Source of the DNA: Oscillospiraceae bacterium
Lineage (GTDB): Bacteria; Bacillota; Clostridia; Oscillospirales; CAG-272
Assembly (NCBI GenBank): GCA_015064395.1
Contig: SVSH01000015.1
Coordinates: forward strand, 1 to 48,695
Direction of reading: 5' to 3'
Length of the DNA: 48,695 nt
Of this stretch, positions 18,626 through 26,612 are shown one piece after another. Each line of letters begins with the position of its first letter. Position 1 is the first letter of the stretch. A model generated the notes under the pieces. It was not told the DNA's origin, searched no databases, and worked only from the letters and a program-made list of their open reading frames with translations. The position numbers and the translations under genes are program-made.

Positions 18626-19633
18626 TCACTCACCGAACTTCTCGGCGCTTTCTTTTAACATCTGACGGATGGGAAGATGATACGGACAGCGACTCTCGCA
18701 CGCGCCGCACCCGACGCAGGCAGACGCCTTGACCCCGAGCGTTGCGTAGCGCTCGCGCGCCCAATCCTCCAGCCCGTAGCGGGACAGATAGCCCTCAAAC
18801 AGGAACACGCTGGGAATGGAGATGCCAACGGTGCAGGGGGCACAGTAATTACAGCGGCGGCAAAAATGCTCACCAAGATGCGCCAGTATAGCGTCTGCCC
18901 GCGCCAATTCCTCACTGTTTAACGGCTCGGTGTTTTGGGCGGCCGCGACGTTTTGCGCGACCTCCTCCTTGCAATACATACCGGGGATGACAACGGTCAC
19001 GTCCGGATTGGATACAATGTATCGCATCGCAAGGTCAGCGTCCTCAATGGCGCCGCCTGCCATGGGCTTCATGGCGATAAAGCCAACGTTCTTGTCTTTG
19101 CAACGGGCGATCAGATCTTCCCCCTGGCGTTCGACCACGTTGTAGGGGAACATGACCGTCTCGATCTCCTCCATCTCCAGCGCACGCTCAAACACGCTCT
19201 TGGCGTGTGCCGTCAGTCCGATGTGCCCGATCTTGCCCGCCGCCTTTGCCTCGCGCAAGGCTTCCATAGCACCGCCGGGAGCGAGTACTGCGTCCAGTTG
19301 GGTATCGTTGGGGTTGTGGATCTGGTAGAGATCAATGTAATCGGTCTGAAGATTTCGCAAGCTCGTTTCAATATCCTTGGCCATCGCCTCGCGGGTACGC
19401 GCCATGCTTTTGGTGGCGAGAATAAACTGATCTCGTCTTCCGCGCAGGGCCTCGCCGAGATAGGCTTCACTGACGGTATAGGCGCGGGCGGTGTCAATGT
19501 AGTTGATGCCCGCTTCTATGACGGAATCAAACAAGGCAGAGCACTCCTCGCGCGTGATCCTTTGAATGGGAATGCCGCCAAAGCCAACGCGGGAGACGCG
19601 CAGTCCTGTCTTTCCTAAGGTTACGTATTCCAT
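18626..19633 (-). CDS. Aldo/keto reductase with C-terminal 4Fe-4S motifs
   Basis: 335 aa. An AKR barrel with the catalytic tetrad D47, Y52 (DTARAYTVSEAYLG), K75 (ILATKS) and H106 (YQIHNPND), then a C-terminal extension with Cys clusters (CRRCNYCAPC at about 268-277 and CVGCGACESRCP about 310-321) typical of the predicted ferredoxin-type AKR-like oxidoreductases of anaerobes. Such proteins probably link NAD(P)H or ferredoxin electrons to carbonyl reduction; the natural substrate is not known. AAGGAG precedes ATG. Nine bases separate it from the upstream esterase. Confidence 0.9.
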   Translation of the reverse strand: MEYVTLGKTGLRVSRVGFGGIPIQRITREECSALFDSVIEAGINYIDTARAYTVSEAYLGEALRGRRDQFILATKSMARTREAMAKDIETSLRNLQTDYIDLYQIHNPNDTQLDAVLAPGGAMEALREAKAAGKIGHIGLTAHAKSVFERALEMEEIETVMFPYNVVERQGEDLIARCKDKNVGFIAMKPMAGGAIEDADLAMRYIVSNPDVTVVIPGMYCKEEVAQNVAAAQNTEPLNSEELARADAILAHLGEHFCRRCNYCAPCTVGISIPSVFLFEGYLSRYGLEDWARERYATLGVKASACVGCGACESRCPYHLPIRQMLKESAEKFGE

Positions 19634-19642
19634 GCTCTCTCC

Positions 19643-20287
19643 TTACACACGAACCGCGCCGGCCAGCCAGGGCATGATGTCCGTCTTCTCATAGGTCTCG
19701 GTCCAGCAGTTGTGGCCGCAGTTGGGATAGACGGTCAGCGTAGCGTTGCCGCCGTGGGCGTTGACCGCGTCCACCATGAGCTGGGAGTAGACAAGCGGAA
19801 CGGAGGTGTCAGCATCGCCGTGAAAGGCGCGGATGGGCGTCTTGGTGTCAATGTACCAGGAGACACCGCCGCCGCAGATGGGGGCGGCCGCGCTGAAAAA
19901 GCCGGGGTAGCGGGCAAGCATGCTCCAGGTGCCAAAGCCGCCCATGCTGATTCCGGTGATGGATATACGACTCATATCGACGTTTTGCTCCTTTGCAACC
20001 GCCAAAATCAGCTCCATGATGGCCGCTGGGAAATTGCTCCAGATCTCGCCCTCGGGGCACTGGGGGGAAAGGGTGACGACGGGCAGATCCATGTGACGGT
20101 CATTTTGTCCGAAATACAGGGGGATGCCGTGCACACTCAGACGGGCCTCACCGTCTCCTCGCTCACCGGCACCGTGTAAAAAAACGATCATGGGAAGCGA
20201 CTCGGTGTCGTGTCCCTCGGGACGGGTGATGAGATAGGGGAGGGAAAAGTCAGTTGTTGTGGGTTGAAAATGGCAAAAACGTTTCAT
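19643..20287 (-). CDS. Alpha/beta-hydrolase esterase
   Basis: 214 aa serine hydrolase of the dienelactone hydrolase/feruloyl-esterase-like group. The oxyanion stretch is FLHGAGERG (36-44), the nucleophile S114 in GISMGG (112-117), the acid D160 in HGDAD, and the base H192 in GHNCW. No signal peptide is seen, so it is probably cytosolic. First gene of the esterase-AKR-propeller-GH31 operon, behind a consensus promoter. In this setting it may remove acyl groups from imported or degraded glycans, which is inference. GGGAGAC lies upstream of the start. Confidence 0.85.
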   Translation of the reverse strand: MKRFCHFQPTTTDFSLPYLITRPEGHDTESLPMIVFLHGAGERGDGEARLSVHGIPLYFGQNDRHMDLPVVTLSPQCPEGEIWSNFPAAIMELILAVAKEQNVDMSRISITGISMGGFGTWSMLARYPGFFSAAAPICGGGVSWYIDTKTPIRAFHGDADTSVPLVYSQLMVDAVNAHGGNATLTVYPNCGHNCWTETYEKTDIMPWLAGAVRV

Positions 20288-20325
20288 GCAAAGGGTCTCC
20301 CTTCCAAACTATATAAAATGAATGT

Positions 20326-20355
20326 AGGGTTGCCGCATACGTCTGCGACAACCCT
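20326..20355. promoter_or_regulatory. Inverted repeat at the transcription start of the esterase operon (candidate operator)
   Basis: AGGGTTGCCGCA (20326-20337) and TGCGACAACCCT (20344-20355) form a 12-bp dyad with one mismatch and a 6-base centre. It begins directly after the -10 box, so it spans the predicted start site: the classic place for a repressor operator. In RNA the mismatch becomes G-U, but the T-run needed for a terminator is weak. Confidence 0.65.
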
Positions 20356-20384
20356 ATTATACACGCCGGTGGCGCGTTTGTCAA
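20356..20384 (-). promoter_or_regulatory. Consensus promoter of the esterase-AKR-propeller-GH31 operon
   Basis: On the minus strand TTGACA (20379-20384), 17-base spacer, TATAAT (20356-20361). The -35 box is 25 bases from the end of the upstream fakA-like gene. Confidence 0.9.
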
Positions 20385-20408
20385 TCGGCTTCAACGATCC
20401 TTAATATA

Positions 20409-22124
20409 TTATTCAACGATGAAAATGTAGGGGTACACATCCTGGTCGCCCTCAATGAAATAGGCCTCCATATCGGGGTAGGTCTCCTCTACGTACTCCT
20501 GCAGTCTTTCGCTCTCCTCATCCGTGGTTTCCTTGCCGCAGAAGACGGTCAAAAGGTAACTTTCGTCTGTGACCATATGGGAGAGAAGTCCTGCGGCAGC
20601 CGCATTTTTCTCGGACTCGGAGACGTACATATGCTTGCCGACAAAGCCGATGAAATCGCCGTTTTTGATGTGAACGCCATCCAGCTCCGCATCGCGGATG
20701 GAGGGAGAGATCACGCCCGTCTTGGCGTGCTGCATGGCCTCTGCGGCCTGCTCCAGAATGGCATCGACGTCCTGCTCGTTGAGGTCCATCGAGGACACGG
20801 CAACGTATCCGGCACCCAGGTCCTTGCTCTCCAAGACGTGAATGGTTGCCTCGGTGTAGATCTCAGCAGCTTGACGGGCTGCTAAGAGAATGTTACCGTT
20901 GTTGGGGAACACAAAGATATGCTCGGCATTGATCTGGGCAAAGGCATCCAAAAAATCGTTGGTCGAGGGGTTCTGGGTCTGTCCGCCGCTGACGACAACG
21001 TCAACACCCAGCTCCGAAAATACCGTCTCAATGCCGGCACCGCTGGCAACCGCTACAACGCCGTAGCGCTTTTTCTCAGCAGGGATAGCAATTTCCTTCT
21101 TGGGAGCATCCTCATTCAGCGTCTCATTGTGCTGCAGAGACATATTCTCAATCTTCACCTTCAAGAACTCACCAAACTGGCGGCAGAAGGTCAAAACGGC
21201 ATCCGGCGTCTTGGTATGAACGTGGATCTTGACGATGCTGTCGACACGGAAGGTCACGATGCTGTCGCCGATCTCCATGAGGAAGTTGCGAATGACCGAT
21301 TCATCAAAGGTCGCAAGATCGACCTTTTTGGTCTGCAGACGGAGCAACAGCTCGGTGCAGTAGCCGTAGACCATCTCACTGTCAGGACCAAAGGCATCCA
21401 GGTCGATGTCCTCGGCAGGAGCGGAGGTGGCCGCCTGTGTGTTCAGCTCTCCAACGTGCAGCTCCTCACCGTTGAGAACGCGGTTAAAACCATCCATGAT
21501 GTAAAACAGTCCCGCACCGCCGCTGTCGATGACGCCCGCCTGCTTAAGCACTGCCAAAATCTCGGGGGTGCGCTGCAGCGATGCGTGCATCTCGCTGATC
21601 AGATCGCTGAACATGGAGCGAATGGTGGTCTCGGGGGTGATCTTGGCAACCGTGTACTCCGTCGCCTCACGTGCGACGGTCAGAATGGTGCCCTCGGTGG
21701 GGGTCATGACCGAATTGTATGCCTGCTTGACGCCGATGAGCATCGCCTGACCGATGGTAGCGGCATCTGCCTTTTCACAGTTAGCAAGACCCTTGGCCAT
21801 GCCGGCAAACAGCTGGGACAGAATGACGCCCGAGTTGCCGCGCGCGCCCAACAGCATGCCGCGAGAGAGGGTGTTGAGCACCTCAGCCAGATTATTGTGG
21901 GATTCCAGCGATTCCAGTGCGGCGATACCGCTTTCGATGGTCATACGCATATTGTCGCCCGTGTCGCCGTCGGGAACGGGGAAGACGTTGAGCTTGTTGA
22001 CCTCGTCGGCATTGGAACGAAGCTGTGCCGCGCCGCCCTGTGCCATCTTGGCAAACAGAGGGCCGTCCAGATACAGCTCTTCCGTGCTCTTGCTTTCAGT
22101 CAGGTCCAGGGTGTTGTTGTTCAT
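20409..22124 (-). CDS. fakA: FakA-like DAK2-domain fatty acid kinase subunit
   Basis: 571 aa. The N-terminal DhaL/DAK2 ATP-binding domain (about 20-215) has the Mg-ATP motif NKLNVFPVPDGDTGDNM and ARGNSGVILSQLFAGMA. A middle FakA domain and a C-terminal domain of the DegV-like type follow (RYGVVAVASGAGIETVFSELGVDVVVSGGQTQNPST). FakA phosphorylates fatty acids bound to FakB proteins, giving acyl-phosphate for PlsY or for exchange by PlsX. The gene lies 90 bases downstream of a degV/fakB gene on the same strand. AAAGGAG precedes ATG 22124. FakA is the expected role, although DAK2 proteins elsewhere have other names (YloV). Confidence 0.9.
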   Translation of the reverse strand: MNNNTLDLTESKSTEELYLDGPLFAKMAQGGAAQLRSNADEVNKLNVFPVPDGDTGDNMRMTIESGIAALESLESHNNLAEVLNTLSRGMLLGARGNSGVILSQLFAGMAKGLANCEKADAATIGQAMLIGVKQAYNSVMTPTEGTILTVAREATEYTVAKITPETTIRSMFSDLISEMHASLQRTPEILAVLKQAGVIDSGGAGLFYIMDGFNRVLNGEELHVGELNTQAATSAPAEDIDLDAFGPDSEMVYGYCTELLLRLQTKKVDLATFDESVIRNFLMEIGDSIVTFRVDSIVKIHVHTKTPDAVLTFCRQFGEFLKVKIENMSLQHNETLNEDAPKKEIAIPAEKKRYGVVAVASGAGIETVFSELGVDVVVSGGQTQNPSTNDFLDAFAQINAEHIFVFPNNGNILLAARQAAEIYTEATIHVLESKDLGAGYVAVSSMDLNEQDVDAILEQAAEAMQHAKTGVISPSIRDAELDGVHIKNGDFIGFVGKHMYVSESEKNAAAAGLLSHMVTDESYLLTVFCGKETTDEESERLQEYVEETYPDMEAYFIEGDQDVYPYIFIVE

Positions 22125-22214
22125 AGGAAAACTCCTTTCGGGATTGCGTGCGGGACAAAACGTGTCTCGCTTTTGCGTTATCTTATGTGCAAGCGTCTCC
22201 GTGGGAGACGAGAA

Positions 22215-23081
22215 TCAGCGATGCTTGCCGAGGAAGAACAGCGCGAGCGTTCCGGGACCGGAATGGGCACCGATGACGGTTCCCACCGGGGTGATCAGCG
22301 TTACGTTGGCACCGTAATCTTTTTCCAGGATGCTCTTGAGCAGCTCGGCATCCTGCAGGCAGTCGCCGTGCGAGATGAACGCGACGTTCTGCGCCGAGTC
22401 GGCCAACAGCTCACCATATTTCTGAGCCAGCGCGTGGATAGCGGCCCGTCTGCCTCTTACCTTGGTCATGCTGATCAGGTGTCCCTCATCGTCCACATGG
22501 AGCACCGGCTTGATTCCCAGCAGGTTGCCGACAAAGGCAACGGTCGGGCTGATGCGTCCGCCGCGCTTGAGATAAACCAGATCGTCCACGGTGAACCAGT
22601 GGCAGATGCTGGGGATCGTGGCCTTCAGGTAGTCAGCCAATTCATCCAACGTCGCGCCCTCGTCACGCTTCCCGACGGCCAGGAAAACCAGCAGTCCAAA
22701 GCCGGCTGAGGCGCAAAGGGAATCGATGGTGATCACGCGTCGCTCGGGGTAGTCCTGCTCCAACCCCTGCGCCGCGATGCGAGCAGAATTGAAGGTGGCG
22801 CTCAGTCCTGACGAAAAACCGAGGTACAGCACGTCACGTCCCTGCTTCAGTTCGGCCTCAAAGGCAGCACGGAAGGTCTCGGTGTTGATGGCGGCGGTCT
22901 TGGCGACAGCTCCCGCTCTCATTTTGTCATAGAACTCGGAGGAAGGAATGTCATGCTCGGTGTATTCGGTCTCACCGCCGTCAATGCGGAAGGTGAGGCT
23001 GACGGAGGAAACGCCCCAGGACGACAGCGTCTCGGGAACGATGTCACAAGCGGAATCGGTGTAGATCACGTAAGGGTTCAT
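22215..23081 (-). CDS. DegV-family fatty-acid-binding protein (FakB-like)
   Basis: 288 aa, starting MNPYVIYTDSACDIVPE, the DegV N-terminus in which the TDSACD motif contacts the fatty acid carboxylate. Other family marks are FSSGLSATFNSAR, IDSLCASAGFGLL and the LVYLKRGGRISPT stretch with Arg and Gly facing the head group. I chose ATG 23081 over the longer frame because AAGGAGAG lies just upstream and the family starts here. It is followed by FakA, so the two form a kinase pair that brings exogenous fatty acids into lipid synthesis with PlsX, encoded at 1384-2466. Confidence 0.9.
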   Translation of the reverse strand: MNPYVIYTDSACDIVPETLSSWGVSSVSLTFRIDGGETEYTEHDIPSSEFYDKMRAGAVAKTAAINTETFRAAFEAELKQGRDVLYLGFSSGLSATFNSARIAAQGLEQDYPERRVITIDSLCASAGFGLLVFLAVGKRDEGATLDELADYLKATIPSICHWFTVDDLVYLKRGGRISPTVAFVGNLLGIKPVLHVDDEGHLISMTKVRGRRAAIHALAQKYGELLADSAQNVAFISHGDCLQDAELLKSILEKDYGANVTLITPVGTVIGAHSGPGTLALFFLGKHR

Positions 23082-23151
23082 AAATACTCTCCTTGAAATT
23101 GATGACTGGCCACAGGGCATAGGTAGCCCATTTCAACCATCAACCTATATT

Positions 23152-23180
23152 ATATTACCATGTTTTTGTCGCCAAGTCAA
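23152..23180 (-). promoter_or_regulatory. Probable promoter of the fakB-fakA pair
   Basis: Minus strand TTGACT (23175-23180), 17 bases, TAATAT (23152-23157). A better TATAAT starts three bases further on but with a 20-base spacer, so the exact -10 is uncertain. Confidence 0.6.
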
Positions 23181-23222
23181 TCGAAGATGTGATTTGATGT
23201 CTATACTGTTCGTTCTTGGGCG

Positions 23223-23286
23223 GTAGAGAGCGAAAAAACGAGTTCCACTGCGAGTAGAGAGAAATTCCACTGGCGGTAGAGTAGAT
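23223..23286 (+). repeat. GTAGAG box cluster upstream of the XRE regulator
   Basis: GTAGAG occurs at 23223, 23254 and 23276, with a final GTAGAT at 23281. The last two full boxes are 22 bases apart and are embedded in a longer imperfect repeat, TTCCACTGCGAGTAGAG and TTCCACTGGCGGTAGAG. The cluster ends about 42 bases before the -35 box of the regulator gene. The same box with the same 22-base spacing recurs at 26613-26662. Apart from this and the two divergent promoters, I see nothing in the 349-base gap 23082-23430. Confidence 0.7.
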
Positions 23287-23327
23287 CAAAAAACTTTGTT
23301 ATGCATGGAAAAAATTCAAAGAACCCC

Positions 23328-23356
23328 TTGCCATAATCAAAAAAAGGTGATATAAT
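23328..23356 (+). promoter_or_regulatory. Promoter of the XRE regulator gene
   Basis: TTGCCA (23328-23333), 17 bases, TATAAT (23351-23356). Confidence 0.85.
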
Positions 23357-23430
23357 GGTAAAAATGATTTTTTACTTGTGTTTTGACACGATTTGCAATA
23401 TTACGGCATGGCAGAGGAGGTGACTGACAG

Positions 23431-24075
23431 ATGGAGGATCTGAAATCCATCGTCGCCCGTAATATCATAGCCTTGCGTCGCAAGCATGATATGACTCAAC
23501 TGGAATTGGCAGAAAAATTGAATTATACGGACAAAGCAGTCTCGAAATGGGAGCGCGGCGAATCGCTTCCCGATATCGTGATCCTTAAGACCATTGCGGA
23601 TCTGTTTGGCGTCACACTGGATTATCTGGTCACGCTGGAGCATGATGACCGTGAGCCCGACCATATCTGGATGGAGACAGAGGAGGAGGTCTCGGAGCGG
23701 GAAAAGAAAAAGCGTCGCAAGCTGTTAACGCACGCCTATATTGCTTGTGTCAGTGTGCTTCTCGTTTGGCTGGTCGCAACGCTCGTGTTCGTTATTATCA
23801 GACTGGCAAACCCCGATGCGGTAGCACTTTGGCTTACCTTTTTGTACGCGGTTCCGGCCTCTTGCGTCGTGGCCCTGATATTCAATTCCATTTGGTTCAA
23901 GGCGTCCAGAAATTTCTTTATCATTTCCTGCCTGATGTGGTCAACCCTGGCTGCCATCCATATTTCGTTTATGGTGTTTGGCATTCCCGAGGTTTGGCTG
24001 CTCTATATCCTCGGCGCACCGGGGCAGGCGATCATTCTCGTTTGGTCTCGTTTGTTCAAGCGTGAAAAACAATGA
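23431..24075 (+). CDS. XRE-family regulator with C-terminal membrane segments
   Basis: 214 aa. A helix-turn-helix of the Cro/CI type occupies about 5-65 (ARNIIALRRKHDMTQLELAEKLNYTDKAVSKWERGESLPD). A short charged linker (about 75-100, rich in Glu and Lys-Lys-Arg) leads to four hydrophobic stretches (about 103-128, 133-155, 160-180, 185-205). This architecture suggests a membrane-bound transcription factor; its signal and targets are unknown. GGAGGTGA at 23415-23422 precedes the start. It has its own promoter and terminator, so it is monocistronic. The GTAGAG boxes upstream could be its own binding sites, which is inference. Confidence 0.88.
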   Translation: MEDLKSIVARNIIALRRKHDMTQLELAEKLNYTDKAVSKWERGESLPDIVILKTIADLFGVTLDYLVTLEHDDREPDHIWMETEEEVSEREKKKRRKLLTHAYIACVSVLLVWLVATLVFVIIRLANPDAVALWLTFLYAVPASCVVALIFNSIWFKASRNFFIISCLMWSTLAAIHISFMVFGIPEVWLLYILGAPGQAIILVWSRLFKREKQ

Positions 24076-24084
24076 AATATGGTG

Positions 24085-24128
24085 AATGCGGAAGCGACGG
24101 TCGTCGTTTCCGCATTCGTTATTTTATG
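24085..24128. terminator. Terminator between convergent genes
   Basis: AATGCGGAAGCGAC (24085-24098) pairs with GTCGTTTCCGCATT (24103-24116) around a 4-base loop, with one G-U pair. Followed by CGTTATTTTA on the plus strand. The T-run is modest, so strength is uncertain; it probably serves both convergent units. Confidence 0.75.
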
Positions 24129-24145
24129 GAGCGTCGTATACAAAT

Positions 24146-24715
24146 TTAACGTTTTGCCAAGGACCGCAGATAAATGCGGTACAAGGGGCGGCTGTTGAAG
24201 CGCAGGACAGCAACAGGCAAAAGGCTCAATATCATGTTGACCAGCGCGATGGGGATGGCGATAGCAGGGGCGGAGCACCAGGGCAGAAGGATAATGAGAA
24301 AGCCCAGGAGTGCGTTGGCCAGATGGATGGCAACGCCGTAGTTGGACTCCATGAGAAATCTCGCCAAATAGGCGGTGTCGCGGGGAGAGGCAAACTCGCT
24401 CTTGGAAAAGCCCGTAAAGCAGCCAAGCTCCGGGACGCGATCCTTCCACGCGTTGATGCCGATGGCGCGGTAAAACAGATGCTCTCTTTGTCCCACGATA
24501 AATGCGCGGCTTTCGGGGGCAAACCAGCGCCGGGGCATAGGAAACCTCCGAATGAGAAGGGCGACGATGCCGTCCCAGGCGATCACGGAGATCGTTCCCA
24601 GCAGCGTGGACAGGGCGATCCAGCCAAGCTGTGGCAGATTGGGGTCGGCGAGCAGCATGCCGTTGGTCAGTGTGATCAACAGCATAGAACCAAGGATAAT
24701 TATGATATAGAGCAT
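24146..24715 (-). CDS. CrtO-like membrane acyltransferase family protein
   Basis: 189 aa with hydrophobic segments at about 1-20, 27-50, 125-150 and 152-170. The conserved block HLFYRAIGINAWKDRVPELG and the ending RFNSRPLYRIYLRSLAKR match my memory of the glycosyl-4,4'-diaponeurosporenoate acyltransferase (CrtO) family, a staphyloxanthin enzyme; no carotenoid genes are seen here, so the true substrate is open. ATG 24715 has GGAGGAAT upstream and overlaps the end of the PlsC-like gene by 16 bases, so the two are coupled. With GT8 and PlsC this suggests an acylated glycolipid, which is inference. Confidence 0.65.
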   Translation of the reverse strand: MLYIIIILGSMLLITLTNGMLLADPNLPQLGWIALSTLLGTISVIAWDGIVALLIRRFPMPRRWFAPESRAFIVGQREHLFYRAIGINAWKDRVPELGCFTGFSKSEFASPRDTAYLARFLMESNYGVAIHLANALLGFLIILLPWCSAPAIAIPIALVNMILSLLPVAVLRFNSRPLYRIYLRSLAKR

Positions 24716-25563
24716 GAGGATTCCTCCGATGGATCGGTCGTGTACTGCAGAGGGATGCCGTAAAATTCCTCGTACGTGTTCTTCCACGCTTCGTAGTTGA
24801 GCGCACACATACGCTCGGCATTTTCGCGCGCCGTCAAGGCGGGATCGGGCTCGATGGCGGGTAAAATATGAACGGTGTAGGCTTGAATGGGGAAGCCGTC
24901 ACCACCGATGCGGTCCGTGTCCTCCATGGTCAGAAAGAAGGGAAGAACGGGAGCGTTTTCTTTGGCGGCGAAGTGGAAGGCGCCCGACTTTAAGGGACGG
25001 GGCTTGCGGTAGTTCCACCACATGCCCTGCTCGGGATAGATCAGGATCTTCTCACCGCGGGCAAGCAAGACGCCGATGGCGTCGCGCAGCTCACGAAAGG
25101 CGCGATGGTCGGCCGACAGAGGCAAGGTGTTGCAGTGGCGGAAGAAATAGCCGTAAAGACCGGGGAAGGAGGTGAAATTGCCCTCGCGAATGATCTTATA
25201 AAGACGCTTTCTGCCAAGCTCCTTTTGAATGGCCTTGAAGACGGCGTAGTTGTCAAAGGCATTGAAATGATTGGCCGTAATGATGACGCCGCGATGCTTG
25301 ACGGCAAGATAGTTCTCAAGCCCGCGCACCTCTTTAATGACCAGCTCGCCTCGTTTGATACACTTGTCAAAATGGCGGCGGGCGACCTCATTGGCAAACT
25401 CGCTGGCAATGCGCGAGGATAGCTTTTTGAGGGTATAGTCAACCTCACCCGGGCGCAAGGGGCGCGTGGGCGGGTCGTTTTCTACGTCGCGGTCAAAGTA
25501 GCCCAGGCGCTCGTATTCTTCGATGCGCTTCAGTACTTCAACGCGATCAGGTGCCAATTCCAT
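24700..25563 (-). CDS. PlsC-type 1-acyl-glycerol-phosphate acyltransferase
   Basis: 287 aa acyltransferase of the LPLAT/PlsC superfamily. The catalytic NHxxxxD motif is NHFNAFD (H99, D104) and the second motif is YPEQGMWW (PEQG at 176-179). An N-terminal region of about 80 residues rich in charged residues precedes the domain; no clear membrane helix is seen. Start ATG 25563 is set by the strong GGAGGAG a few bases upstream; a longer in-frame start at 25584 lies before that site. It may place the sn-2 acyl chain of phosphatidate, or acylate a glycolipid together with its neighbours. It lies 22 bases after the GT8 gene. Confidence 0.87.
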   Translation of the reverse strand: MELAPDRVEVLKRIEEYERLGYFDRDVENDPPTRPLRPGEVDYTLKKLSSRIASEFANEVARRHFDKCIKRGELVIKEVRGLENYLAVKHRGVIITANHFNAFDNYAVFKAIQKELGRKRLYKIIREGNFTSFPGLYGYFFRHCNTLPLSADHRAFRELRDAIGVLLARGEKILIYPEQGMWWNYRKPRPLKSGAFHFAAKENAPVLPFFLTMEDTDRIGGDGFPIQAYTVHILPAIEPDPALTARENAERMCALNYEAWKNTYEEFYGIPLQYTTDPSEESSCSIS

Positions 25564-25585
25564 GCTTTTCTCCTCCGTTTTCAAA

Positions 25586-26509
25586 TCAAACTAAAATGCC
25601 TTCTTTGGCTTTTGCGGTGTCGGACAGCGCAAGGGCAACGAGATTTTCGTATTGCTGCCGATCGTTTGCGATCTGGGCGGCGCTGTAGCCGTCTCTCATG
25701 GCATAAAGCATACCGGCGTAGGGGGTTTCTTGTGCGTAGTGCCAGAAGTCCTCCTCAAAGCGAACGCCGCGGTAGTGCCAGGGCTTCCAGTTGATCTTGT
25801 AGTGAATGATGTTGATGGGCGTGTCGATGGAAACGTCGTAGCAGGCCGTTTTGTTCCAGCCCGTGTCAAGCATGAGAAAATCTCCGCGGCAGAGCACGTT
25901 GAGATAGTCCTGATCCTGCGTGACGCGGAAGGTGCGACGGCCGAGAATGTCAACGAACTGCTCCTCCAGGGCGACACGGCGCATCTTTTCCAGGTTCATC
26001 ACCAAAATGCCCGCGCTGAAATATTCGTTGCGAGGAACCTCCAGCACGGCCTCCACGTAGGTGCCGAATACGTCCACCATACGCATGACCTCCTCGGGAG
26101 CGGCGGCCAGGATATTATCCTCCAGCGGGACATTGTACAGCTGAGCGATATCGCCCGTTACTACAATGTCGCAATCCAAATACAGCCCGCGGTCATATTG
26201 GGGAAACAGGGCAGGGATAAAAAAGCGATAGTAGGTGGTTTTCGTGTAGTAGTCACGCAGATGGAGCATATCGCCCAGCATGTCGAGCTTGTTTGTCACG
26301 TTGACGGTCTCGATGTGCACGTGGTCGTTTGCCATACCGCACAGGTTCGCTGTGTTTTGTTCGTTGAGCTTGTCGATGAGAATATGAATGTTATACTGAT
26401 GGTCGGGCGATGCGTTGTCGATGAGCGACCGCAGGGCAACGGCCAGATAAGGAGCGTAATTATCGTCTACTGCGAAAAAGATGGGGATGATCGGCTTTGT
26501 GTTGTACAT
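25586..26509 (-). CDS. Glycosyltransferase family 8 protein
   Basis: 307 aa retaining glycosyltransferase of family GT8 (glycogenin/LgtC type). It starts IPIFFAVDDNYAPYLAVALRSLIDNA and contains the metal-binding DxD in GLYLDCDIVVTGD and the HYKINWKPWH stretch near the C-terminus (the conserved HxxGxxKPW region in altered form). No membrane segment. The start at 26509 is taken because the family N-terminus begins here; an upstream in-frame ATG at 26572 overlaps the promoter. First gene of a GT8-PlsC-CrtO-like operon with a promoter at 26564-26592. Sugar donor and acceptor are not known; LPS-like acceptors are unlikely in this kind of cell wall. Confidence 0.88.
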   Translation of the reverse strand: MYNTKPIIPIFFAVDDNYAPYLAVALRSLIDNASPDHQYNIHILIDKLNEQNTANLCGMANDHVHIETVNVTNKLDMLGDMLHLRDYYTKTTYYRFFIPALFPQYDRGLYLDCDIVVTGDIAQLYNVPLEDNILAAAPEEVMRMVDVFGTYVEAVLEVPRNEYFSAGILVMNLEKMRRVALEEQFVDILGRRTFRVTQDQDYLNVLCRGDFLMLDTGWNKTACYDVSIDTPINIIHYKINWKPWHYRGVRFEEDFWHYAQETPYAGMLYAMRDGYSAAQIANDRQQYENLVALALSDTAKAKEGILV

Positions 26510-26563
26510 CTGGAGGGGATTCCTTTCCTCTTGCGGGCGCACAGTCGCGCTTTTGATAACAAT

Positions 26564-26592
26564 ATTGTACACCTTGATCCGTATGCGGTCAA
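26564..26592 (-). promoter_or_regulatory. Promoter of the GT8-PlsC-CrtO-like operon
   Basis: Minus strand TTGACC (26587-26592), 17-base spacer, TACAAT (26564-26569). Confidence 0.82.
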
Positions 26593-26612
26593 GAAACTGA
26601 TGCGCCGGCAGG

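Noticed and set aside
20409-22124. Dihydroxyacetone kinase
   Set aside because: The DAK2 domain is joined to FakA middle and C-terminal regions and lies next to a DegV gene; no DhaK-type subunit is present.
23223-23286. CRISPR remnant or plasmid-type iterons
   Set aside because: Boxes are 6 bases and few, with no Rep gene or AT-rich unwinding region nearby; a regulatory array or dispersed repeat fits better.
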